DNA of 64,000 nt from contig CACYZN010000001.1 in the NCBI GenBank assembly GCA_902778925.1, positions 62,001 to 126,000 of the forward strand, written 5' to 3'. The notes under the pieces are model-generated. The model worked only from the letters and a program-made list of their open reading frames with translations. It had not been told where the DNA came from and ran no database searches. Shown piece after piece: positions 17,917 through 25,086 of this stretch. Every line of letters starts with the position of its first letter. Within the stretch, counting starts at the first letter, position 1. Both the position numbers and the translations under genes were made by a program. This stretch comes from an uncultured Bacteroidota bacterium (GTDB lineage Bacteria; Bacteroidota; Bacteroidia; Bacteroidales; P3).

Positions 17917-18369
17917 TTTGCTTATTGCACATGTGCACCGACCAAATCGGTATTACTACACCCTGCGGCCCCATAAATGGATACGTGTTGCCCAATCTGC
18001 TTTCCTCAGTATTCCAACCACGAGTTGTATCCTCTTGGTGCATGGAATCTGCTCGAACCGTTAACATTCTTGACTCTTGTCATATGTTATTGGTTAATCG
18101 TTAGACTCCTATTCCCTGATAGTTCAGCCCTACCCCGGTTGCTTTATGCAGGCGGTAGAATGTGCTGCTACTTTAACTGACACAATATGTATGCCAACTG
18201 CCGTTTCCCGACCAAACCCATGGCAAAACGTCAGTTTTATATCTCAATTATGCTATTTCATTGCGGATTTATAAAATAAAATTGCGAAATAGCACAAATT
18301 TATTCGTCAATTTTACAAAATTATTGTATATTTGCAAAATAAAATTTAACGGCAATAAAACCATACAAC
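17917..18369. other. Non-coding gap between the DUF6266 gene and the RloA-like gene
   Basis: I see no credible gene on either strand. A short palindrome TGCACATGTGCA lies at about 17927. The last 110 bases are very AT-rich and carry the promoter at 18303-18334. The sequence marks the change from the GC-rich core to the AT-richer island. Confidence 0.5.
18303..18334 (+). promoter_or_regulatory. Promoter of the RloA/RloB-like pair
   Basis: TTCG at 18303-18306, a 20-base spacer and TATATTTG at 18327-18334, 35 bases before the ATG at 18370. Confidence 0.55.
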
Positions 18370-19659
18370 ATGATACAAGAACTTAAAATAAAGAACTTTA
18401 TGTCATTTCGAGACGAAGTGACATTGAGTTTCGAAGCGACAAAAGATACCACATTTGAAGATTACCATGTAGTCGAAGTAGCTCCCGGAGTCCGCCTGCT
18501 GCGTTTCGCAATGGTTTATGGTGCCAACGCTTCTGGTAAGTCCAATCTTCTTTATGCCCTCGACTTCCTTCAAAATTTCATTTATGCAAAACCCGACGAT
18601 ATGGAGGAAAGTACTGGCGCCATCCCGTTCAAACTTGACGCAGTCACTCCCAAAGACCCCTCGGTGTTCAGCGTGAAATTCTATGTAGGAGACACAAAAT
18701 ATTGGTATGAGTTAAGACTCGACCAACAGAGAGTCTACCTTGAACGGTTGTATTTCTACACCTCCAATCAGCCCACCAAACTATTTGAACGCACATGGAC
18801 AAACGGAGAGTCTGTACTGACATTTAATCCGGCCGTAATCAAGATAAGCAACGCCGCCAAGGAAGAACTGTCACTCAAGTGCCTCCCCAACATGTCGTTC
18901 TTTGCTGCCCGCAAACAGGTGAACGTCGCCATGAAGGAAATTGACACGGCGCGTGAGTGGTTCAGCACCGGAATAATGCCTATCATTGAGCCGCAGACAG
19001 AGATGTTTGACTATGCAAGCAAAAAGATGGTGGAAGACTCCGACCTGAAACAATATCTCCTCAACTTCATCCACCAGGCCGATTTCAATATCTCTGATGT
19101 GAAAACAGACGTCGTCAAGCGGACATTGCCACAGAATTTTATCAACATGATGCTGTCTGACGACAACACCCCGTTCGACATAAAGGAAAAACTAAGGAAA
19201 GAGAAGAGCATTGAAAGTATAAGAACACAATTTGTACATACAGTCATCAATGAACGAGGAGAAGAGCAGTATACTTTAAACGCAGGCAGTCAATCCGAAG
19301 GAACAAAGCGCACCATCGGGATTGAGTCTGCCGTGTTCCAAGCTTTGCAGGAGCAGTCGTTTCTTTTTGTAGATGAAATCGAGGCATCGCTGCACCCTGA
19401 ACTTGTAGAATTCATCATTCAGCAGTTCCTCTCGCAGAAGAGCCGCGCCCAGATGCTCGTCACCACCCACTACGATCCCTTGCTCAATACCGTTGGCGAC
19501 GACCTAATCCGTAAAGACTCCGTCTGGTTCACCGAAAAAGACGACTCTGGCAACACCGACCTCTATTCCTTGGTGGAATACAAAGGGCTGAATCGCATCC
19601 GTTCCTTGCAGAAAGCCTACCGCAATGGGGTCTTTGGCGCATTACCTAACATAAAGTAA
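18370..19659 (+). CDS. RloA-like AAA/ABC-type ATPase (defence)
   Basis: 429 residues. It is an SMC/RecF-like ATPase of the AAA_21 type: IKNFMSFRDEVTLSF at the start, Walker A GANASGKSN at 51-59, a signature-like GSQSEGTKRTI near 307, Walker B and D-loop FLFVDEIEASLHPEL near 330-343, and an H-loop VTTHYD near 366. It is followed after 7 bases by a RloB-like partner, the arrangement of RloAB, AriAB (PARIS) and other ATPase-TOPRIM anti-phage pairs. I infer that it senses a phage or DNA cue and licenses the nuclease partner. The gene is AT-richer than the core genes around it. Confidence 0.85.
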   Translation: MIQELKIKNFMSFRDEVTLSFEATKDTTFEDYHVVEVAPGVRLLRFAMVYGANASGKSNLLYALDFLQNFIYAKPDDMEESTGAIPFKLDAVTPKDPSVFSVKFYVGDTKYWYELRLDQQRVYLERLYFYTSNQPTKLFERTWTNGESVLTFNPAVIKISNAAKEELSLKCLPNMSFFAARKQVNVAMKEIDTAREWFSTGIMPIIEPQTEMFDYASKKMVEDSDLKQYLLNFIHQADFNISDVKTDVVKRTLPQNFINMMLSDDNTPFDIKEKLRKEKSIESIRTQFVHTVINERGEEQYTLNAGSQSEGTKRTIGIESAVFQALQEQSFLFVDEIEASLHPELVEFIIQQFLSQKSRAQMLVTTHYDPLLNTVGDDLIRKDSVWFTEKDDSGNTDLYSLVEYKGLNRIRSLQKAYRNGVFGALPNIK

Positions 19660-19666
19660 GAATACC

Positions 19667-20254
19667 ATGCCCAGAAAGACATCACTCAAACAAAGGCGGA
19701 GCCCTATTCCCACCATCATTGGTGCCGGCATCACGGAGCAATGGTATTTCACCCACCTCAAAGCTCTGCGTGGTTACCGAGTCAAGATACGTCCCCGTTT
19801 CTTTGGCACTGAGACAGCCGCCGGGTTGGACAAAAAGATTGAAGAAGTGCTGCGTGACGAAGGGATAGCCATCTGTGTCTATGATGCCGATGTATCGACA
19901 TGGAACGAGGCGGAGCGCAAGAAGATAGCTACATTGCAGAAGAAGTACGACGGAAATGCCTCCGTATTATTATGTGACTCCATGCCGTCTATCGAATACT
20001 GGTTTCTACTACACTACAAGCACACCAATCGTCACTTTGGTACCTCTAAAGCCGTCATCAAAGAGCTTAGGAAATACCTGCCGCAGTATGACAAGACCGA
20101 GCAATTTCTCAGCAACCAGAAGTGGGTGGAGGATATGTCTGGCGACGGCCGACAGAAATCGGCTTGCGAATATGCAGCCAATACAGACACTTCCAGTAGT
20201 TCTTATACCAAAGTTCAGGGATTATTTCCCCTGATAGAACAAAGTCGAAACTAA
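19667..20254 (+). CDS. RloB-like TOPRIM-type effector
   Basis: 195 residues. A Lys/Arg-rich start leads to GITEQWYFTHL (the acidic residue of a TOPRIM-like site, near residue 19), then ICVYDADV near 67 (the DxD part) and MPSIEYWFLLHYKHT near 105, the hallmark of the RloB family. The probable role is a nuclease effector, on DNA or tRNA, controlled by the upstream ATPase. The pair has one promoter and ends just before the next one at 20256. It could be a complete two-gene defence system independent of the restriction-modification genes downstream. Confidence 0.85.
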   Translation: MPRKTSLKQRRSPIPTIIGAGITEQWYFTHLKALRGYRVKIRPRFFGTETAAGLDKKIEEVLRDEGIAICVYDADVSTWNEAERKKIATLQKKYDGNASVLLCDSMPSIEYWFLLHYKHTNRHFGTSKAVIKELRKYLPQYDKTEQFLSNQKWVEDMSGDGRQKSACEYAANTDTSSSSYTKVQGLFPLIEQSRN

Positions 20255-20255
20255 T

Positions 20256-20286
20256 TTTGCCGTTTCAGAAAGATTGCGTATCTTTG
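20256..20286 (+). promoter_or_regulatory. Promoter of the restriction-modification operon or of a leader RNA
   Basis: TTTG at 20256-20259, a 19-base spacer and TATCTTTG at 20279-20286: a canonical Bacteroidetes promoter beginning right after the RloB stop. Transcription from here would give about 300 bases of leader before the methyltransferase ATG at 20598. Confidence 0.75.
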
Positions 20287-20402
20287 CAAATTGAAAAAGA
20301 GTTGATATAAAACAATTAAAACAACAAATAAACAGGAATATACAAAGAATAGAGAAACAATAATTTAACAGCGTTTGCTATTTATTCGGAATCGTCTTTG
20401 AA

Positions 20403-20502
20403 CCTAGGAAATTCAAATTACAAGATTCTCCACATGAATAAGTCTGCGAATGCCTGCGCTTGCGTGGGTTTGACTTATCTGGAGAATCGGGCAATTCCTA
20501 GG
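20403..20502 (+). ncRNA. Nested long-range stem structure in the methyltransferase leader
   Basis: Three nested stems can form: CCTAGGAAATT (20403-20413) with AATTCCTAGG (20493-20502), one bulge; GATTCTCCA (20424-20432) with TGGAGAATC (20480-20488); ATAAGTC (20438-20444) with GACTTAT (20472-20478). Together they make a roughly 100-base arm closed at its base, followed at once by a terminator-like hairpin. It could be a small RNA, a regulatory leader, or a folded-DNA site such as a recombination end. I do not recognise the family. Confidence 0.6.
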
Positions 20503-20509
20503 GCCTAAA

Positions 20510-20540
20510 GACGTGGATAATGTCAAGTCCACGTTTTTTA
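20510..20540 (+). terminator. Terminator-like hairpin inside the methyltransferase leader
   Basis: ACGTGGA (20511-20517) pairs with TCCACGT (20528-20534) around a 10-base loop, and TTTTTT follows (20534-20539). Used as a terminator, it would end a transcript of about 250 bases before the methyltransferase gene, giving either a free RNA or an attenuator. Confidence 0.75.
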
Positions 20541-20589
20541 TGCCTACTGGGGTGTCCGCTTTCGATGAGATAGGCATTCGCAGAAAGCG
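20540..20589 (+). promoter_or_regulatory. Possible H-type pseudoknot just before the methyltransferase start
   Basis: Two interleaved 7-bp pairings: ATGCCTA (20540-20546) with TAGGCAT (20571-20577), and CGCTTTC (20557-20563) with GAAAGCG (20583-20589). The order is stem 1, stem 2, stem 1', stem 2', the topology of a pseudoknot, ending 8 bases before the ATG at 20598. It could control translation of the methyltransferase. Confidence 0.55.
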
Positions 20590-20597
20590 AACGAATA

Positions 20598-21659
20598 ATG
20601 ATAAATAAGGACAATCTCTTCTCATTAGAGAGTCGTAGATATATTGGTTGTAAGACCAAGTTGGTGGATTGGATTTTTGGTCTCATCAACGAACGTGCCC
20701 ATGATATCCACTCTTTCTGCGATATTTTTGCAGGTACGGGTGTTGTGGCTCATAGGGCATTGCAGACATACGAGCGAGTGGTAGTGAATGATTTCCTTCA
20801 CTCGAATAACGTAATGTATCGCGCTTTCTTTGCTCCAACAGAATGGAACGAAGAAAAGGTACAAAACATCATAGAGGAATTTAATTCAGTCAATTCTGCC
20901 AAAATCCACGATAATTATTTTTCAAAGAATTTCGGAGGCAAATATTTCCATAACGATACAGCAAAGATTGTTGGTTATATCCGTGAAAGATTAAAGAAGA
21001 TGCAAACTTGTCTGACGGATAAGGAATATGCTGTACTGATGGCTTCTTTGATATACAGTATCGATCGTCACGCCAATACAATGGGGCATTTCGATGCCTA
21101 TCATCATAAGGAACCTGCCGCCCATCAATTTGTGATGAAAATGATTGAGGTAGAGTCTTTCAAGGGTGTAGAGATTCATCAGGAAGATGCCAACCTGTTG
21201 GCTCGTTCTATCAATGTAGATATAACCTATCTTGATCCTCCTTACAATTCTCGTCAATATAGCCGCTTCTACCATGTATATGAGAATTTGGTGCAATGGA
21301 AGAAACCCAAACTGTACGGCACAGCTCTGAAACCAAAGGAAGAAAACATGAGCGAATATTGTCGTAATGCAGCTTTTACTGCTTTCACGGACTTAGTAAG
21401 CCATATTAAGAGTCGATATCTAGTGGTATCGTACAATAACACATACCACTCCAAGAGCACATCGTCGGAGAACAAGATTAAGCTAGAACAACTTGAAGAG
21501 GTGCTGAACAAATGCGGCAACACTCAGGTGTTTAACCACGAGTTCAAAGCCTTTAATTCCGGCAAAACTGAGTTCGATGACCATCGCGAGTATTTATTCA
21601 TAACCGAAGTTGATGATGAAAAACGGAATCGCACGTTCCCCTCTGTTCTACGTGGGTGA
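20598..21659 (+). CDS. Dam-class (D12) DNA adenine methyltransferase, M1 of a type IIS system
   Basis: 353 residues. The S-adenosylmethionine motif FAGTG is near residue 43, and the catalytic motif with its following loop, TYLDPPYNSRQYSRFY, is near 210, both typical of N6-adenine methyltransferases. It is the first gene after the structured leader and is followed by a second, different adenine methyltransferase and an AlwI-family endonuclease. Two methyltransferases fit an asymmetric recognition site, one enzyme per strand. Its last 47 bases overlap the start of the second methyltransferase gene. Confidence 0.9.
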   Translation: MINKDNLFSLESRRYIGCKTKLVDWIFGLINERAHDIHSFCDIFAGTGVVAHRALQTYERVVVNDFLHSNNVMYRAFFAPTEWNEEKVQNIIEEFNSVNSAKIHDNYFSKNFGGKYFHNDTAKIVGYIRERLKKMQTCLTDKEYAVLMASLIYSIDRHANTMGHFDAYHHKEPAAHQFVMKMIEVESFKGVEIHQEDANLLARSINVDITYLDPPYNSRQYSRFYHVYENLVQWKKPKLYGTALKPKEENMSEYCRNAAFTAFTDLVSHIKSRYLVVSYNNTYHSKSTSSENKIKLEQLEEVLNKCGNTQVFNHEFKAFNSGKTEFDDHREYLFITEVDDEKRNRTFPSVLRG

Positions 21660-22521
21660 TAAGTACAAGTTAGTGCGAGAAATACGCATTCATTTCCCCG
21701 TTCACATCAACAGACTGATAGAACCGTTTGTTGGTGGAGGTTCTGTGATGATGAATGTTGATGCCGATGGTTATCTGCTCAACGACATAAACAGCTATGT
21801 CATCAACCTGCATCGAATGCTACAAGGGTATATAGGCCATGAAAGTGACTTTATGGATGAACTATATACCATTATTGACGAGTATAAGTTATCGCTCTCC
21901 TTGCGAAGTGACATGGTACCAAAGGATATGAAAGTGGCCAATCCAAAAACTTATTATGCACGTTACAATAAATCAGGCTATCAGAGGATGAAGGAAGACT
22001 TTATCAATGGTGGCCAGCGAGATATGTTGAGGCTATATCTTCTGCTTATCTACGGATTTAACCACATGCTCCGATTTAATGGAAAGGGGCAATTCAATCT
22101 GCCTGTCGGTAACGTGGACTTCAACCAGAATGTACAAGATGCGCTTACCGATTATTTCCGGCTGCTGAGCAATAAACAAGTAGAATGGCACAATGAGGAC
22201 TATCGGCAATTTCTTGGTGACATAAACTACCAACCGGGCGATATTGTTTACCTCGACCCTCCTTATCTGATTACTTTCAGCGAATACAATAAACTTTGGA
22301 ACGAGGATACCGAGCGTGACCTCTTGGCATTGCTCAACAACCTGAATGAACGCGGCATCAACTTTGCCATCTCTAACGTCACACATTATCGGGGACGTAC
22401 TAACACCCTCTTCTTGGAATGGTCAGCACAGTATCGCATCCATTCCATTAAAAGCAATTACATCAGTTTTAACGACAACAGCATAAAGCAGTTTAGCGAG
22501 GTGCTGGTAACAAATTACTAA
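21613..22521 (+). CDS. Dam-family DNA adenine methyltransferase, M2 of a type IIS system
   Basis: 302 residues from the ATG at 21613; a TTG at 21610 or the next ATG at 21616 are equally possible. It has the Dam layout: substrate loop SPLFYVGDKYKLV, cofactor motif IEPFVGGGSVMMN near residue 38, and catalytic YLDPPYLITFSEYN near 213. It begins inside the end of M1, so the two are translationally coupled. Dam relatives often recognise GATC, and GGATC is the site of AlwI itself; a GATC-containing site is therefore a reasonable but untested guess. Confidence 0.92.
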   Translation: MMKNGIARSPLFYVGDKYKLVREIRIHFPVHINRLIEPFVGGGSVMMNVDADGYLLNDINSYVINLHRMLQGYIGHESDFMDELYTIIDEYKLSLSLRSDMVPKDMKVANPKTYYARYNKSGYQRMKEDFINGGQRDMLRLYLLLIYGFNHMLRFNGKGQFNLPVGNVDFNQNVQDALTDYFRLLSNKQVEWHNEDYRQFLGDINYQPGDIVYLDPPYLITFSEYNKLWNEDTERDLLALLNNLNERGINFAISNVTHYRGRTNTLFLEWSAQYRIHSIKSNYISFNDNSIKQFSEVLVTNY

Positions 22522-22526
22522 AGCCT

Positions 22527-24230
22527 ATGCCGAGAAGAAACGAACCTGAATACAAGCCGTTGCTTTACACTACAACAATGCGAAACCCAGGAAGATTGAA
22601 GTACATGCTTTATGTCCTGAATAAGTTCGATGGCCAGATTCTCAACAATAATCTTGCCACAAAGATTTGTGGTGAAACTATACGATATGGCCTTTTTCGT
22701 CCGACAAAAAGAATTCCCGAAAGTGTTCAAAACAAGTGGTCAACAACGCCAAAAGGAGAGTTTTCTGATTACATTTTGACAGATAACGAACTACAGTTAG
22801 TTCTTGATAATAATGATTCTACAAAGTGGGAGGATATCAAAGGGCATAAAGAAGCTGGATTTGGAAAAGGATGGCCTTCCCGCTTCGCAACGATTTTTGA
22901 TTTAACCAAAGAATTAGGTCTTGCTTATTTCTGGCCAAATGAACCAATCTATATTTCTTCCTTAGGACATCACTTGATCAAATCAATCGAAGTAGAAATA
23001 GAGCCAAGCTCAAGTTTTATTACATGCGATGTGGCTCATCCGGAATACGAGCAGCAAGTGTTTATGCAAGCACTAGCAAAATCACAGCGCAAAAATCCTT
23101 TTGTTCGCGTTCTTAATGACAACATTCCTCTCATTCTACTTTTACAAACCATTAAGAAACTCAATGCTGACCCATCTCAAAACGGCTGTGGTATTTCTCG
23201 TCGAGAATTACCACTACTAATTTTCTGGAAAGACAATAATGCTGATGCTCTTTATAGAAGAATTGTTGATTTACGTAAGGAATATCGATATGACCCTAGC
23301 GACGAAGTGGTCATAGACATCTGCATAGATAAAATCATGGAGGGTGATTTCAAGGAATTTGACCCCAAATCGATTATGGTTGATTATCCAGACGAGTTCA
23401 TTCGCAAGATGCGTATGACAGGACTATTCTCATTGCGAGGTGCTGGACGATTTCTTGATATCAACAAGAACGAGAATGAGACCGTTGATTATATTCTTGC
23501 CAATTATACACAATACAAACACTATACGGATGAGCGTGAGTATTTTGACTACATGGCAGAACTTGATACTAATCTAATTCAGATTAGTACGCAACCTTCT
23601 ACAATCAGCAACAGCGAAAAACTACTAGATGAATGGTTGGATGTATACACTTGGAATGTTATCAAAAAGGAGTTGTTTAATCTATCATCTCGCAAAAACA
23701 GTATTGACAGTGTTTTGAAACTATTAGCGGCACCATCTCGACTCGAATTCCTTACGGCACTTGCTATTAAATCAAGAATGCCCGGAGTAAGAGTTGTTCC
23801 AAACTATAGTTGTGATGACACAGGATTACCAACATCAACTGCCGGGGGTAATAAAGGAGATATTGAATGCTATGAACAACAAAACAGAATTCTCGTAGAA
23901 GTTACAATGTCTACTGGTCGCAATCAAACAATAATGGAGGTATGGCCCATCGAACGACATTTGGAGGACTTTCAAAAGGAAATAAAAGCACAATGCATCT
24001 TTATAGCACCTTCAATCTTTCGCGATAGCTTACAACAAATCCATTTCGTGAAGTTTCAATCCAAGGGCAAAAAAGAGATTCGTCCATTTGCAATAAATGA
24101 TTTCGTCGATTACTTGGAAAACGCTCAAACCCTATATTTGGAATCCACAAAACCCACTCCAGTTCCATACATTGTTGATGAAGATATTCCAGTTTCAGTT
24201 GCAGCAGAGGCATCTGACACTTGGAACTAA
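22527..24230 (+). CDS. AlwI-family type II restriction endonuclease
   Basis: 567 residues. I assign AlwI-like because of the C-terminal PD-(D/E)XK segment, GGNKGDIECYEQQNRILVEV near residues 440-460 continuing TMSTGRNQ, then WPIERHL, together with the N-terminal winged-helix-rich DNA-binding part. This family makes staggered cuts a few bases outside an asymmetric site. It starts 5 bases after M2, so methyltransferases are translated before the endonuclease. It is much AT-richer than the core genes, which points to horizontal acquisition. Confidence 0.85.
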   Translation: MPRRNEPEYKPLLYTTTMRNPGRLKYMLYVLNKFDGQILNNNLATKICGETIRYGLFRPTKRIPESVQNKWSTTPKGEFSDYILTDNELQLVLDNNDSTKWEDIKGHKEAGFGKGWPSRFATIFDLTKELGLAYFWPNEPIYISSLGHHLIKSIEVEIEPSSSFITCDVAHPEYEQQVFMQALAKSQRKNPFVRVLNDNIPLILLLQTIKKLNADPSQNGCGISRRELPLLIFWKDNNADALYRRIVDLRKEYRYDPSDEVVIDICIDKIMEGDFKEFDPKSIMVDYPDEFIRKMRMTGLFSLRGAGRFLDINKNENETVDYILANYTQYKHYTDEREYFDYMAELDTNLIQISTQPSTISNSEKLLDEWLDVYTWNVIKKELFNLSSRKNSIDSVLKLLAAPSRLEFLTALAIKSRMPGVRVVPNYSCDDTGLPTSTAGGNKGDIECYEQQNRILVEVTMSTGRNQTIMEVWPIERHLEDFQKEIKAQCIFIAPSIFRDSLQQIHFVKFQSKGKKEIRPFAINDFVDYLENAQTLYLESTKPTPVPYIVDEDIPVSVAAEASDTWN

Positions 24231-24265
24231 TAAACCTATAAATAATAATAAACACCAGAATCATT

Positions 24266-24493
24266 ATGAACGCACAAGGGAGAAAAGAGATTGCGAAACA
24301 TATCGCATCATTAGAAAACGTCAAGAGTATCCTCGAAAATCTTAAGGATGACGAGGAAGAAAAGTTCGACAACATGCCAGAAGGTTTGCAGGAAAGCGAT
24401 CGTGGCGAACAGATGCAGGAGGCTATCGATGCTCTTGAAAGTGCCTGCGATAACTTGGAAGAGGCTATAGGTAGCTTGAACGAAATCCAATAG
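24266..24493 (+). CDS. Small acidic helical protein linked to the restriction operon
   Basis: 75 residues, strongly acidic, all-helical in appearance: MNAQGRKEIAKHIASLENV ... DDEEEKFDNMPEGLQ ... AIDALESACDNLEEAIGSL. The DNMPEGLQ turn between two helices is a motif I have seen in small proteins of phages and mobile elements. It lies 35 bases after the endonuclease with no terminator between, so it is likely cotranscribed. It could bind the endonuclease, act as an antitoxin or control factor (though no helix-turn-helix is seen), or be unrelated cargo. Confidence 0.7.
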   Translation: MNAQGRKEIAKHIASLENVKSILENLKDDEEEKFDNMPEGLQESDRGEQMQEAIDALESACDNLEEAIGSLNEIQ

Positions 24494-24792
24494 TGTGCCT
24501 TTTTTGCACGACAATGACTCAACATGCGTTTTGCCTTTTCGCGGACCTAAACTCGACACATACAGTCTCCACTAGACAGACAAAACGCTTCTTGACTCAA
24601 AAGTTTTTCATATGCCGAAGACCATGAACACATTATTATCATGGTTTAATTCAGTGAATAACCCTATTTTATATGAAACGGAACCGTCATGCGTGGCAGT
24701 CACAATTCTTTTAGGTAATCAGGTAAACTGACGAATTCCTTTCCATCGGATCATAAGGAACATCCTGTGTTTTTATCTAGATAGCCGAAAAG

Positions 24793-24837
24793 AGCGGTAT
24801 CTAATTTGTTTCAAAGTAGCGGTATTATAATTTGTTT
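24793..24837 (+). repeat. Imperfect direct repeat, possible insertion-sequence end remnant
   Basis: AGCGGTATCTAATTTGTTT at 24793-24811 is repeated with a one-base insertion at 24818-24837. Closely spaced copies of such a unit resemble the multiple end repeats of IS21-type elements, but no transposase is present. Confidence 0.4.
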
Positions 24838-25004
24838 TATGATAGCCAAAGTATCCAGCAAATAAATTTGTCTTTTATATGGGTTGGAGGGATGGCTGCA
24901 ATATGTTTATCCTGAGCAATTTGCGTACCAATGGGAAAAATATGTGGAGTTTTCGGAATTTACCCCGGGGTTTAGTTGTATTTTTGCATCAGAAAAAGAA
25001 CACG

Positions 25005-25036
25005 AGAATGTGTGAATGTGGAAATGCGAGAATGCG
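25005..25036 (+). repeat. Octamer repeats NNAATGNG, copy 2
   Basis: Four 8-bp units: AGAATGTG, TGAATGTG, GAAATGCG, AGAATGCG. They lie between the -7-like element at 24979 and the ATG at 25087, so they would be in the 5' leader. The related array at 14624-14655 sits in a similar position before metG. Confidence 0.75.
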
Positions 25037-25086
25037 TAAGTAAAAACAGAATAGAAAAACAATAAATAAAAGAAAGGAGTAACGAT

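Larger units (their letters stand above)
24494..25086. other. 593-base non-coding right border of the accessory island
   Basis: No credible gene on either strand. It contains a weak GTGTGC/GCAC hairpin directly after the 75-residue gene, an imperfect direct repeat at 24793-24837, a -7-like TATTTTTG at 24979-24986 for the next gene, and an octamer array at 25005-25036. No integrase, tRNA or flanking direct repeat marks the island edge. Confidence 0.5.

Noticed and set aside
20403-20502. Reading the nested stem as an integron attC site or retron msr/msd
   Set aside because: No integron integrase or reverse transcriptase is in the window, and the conserved end motifs of attC are not evident.
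18370-24493. Prophage or integrative element containing the defence genes
   Set aside because: No integrase, structural, mobilisation or replication genes, no adjacent tRNA and no flanking direct repeat found by eye.
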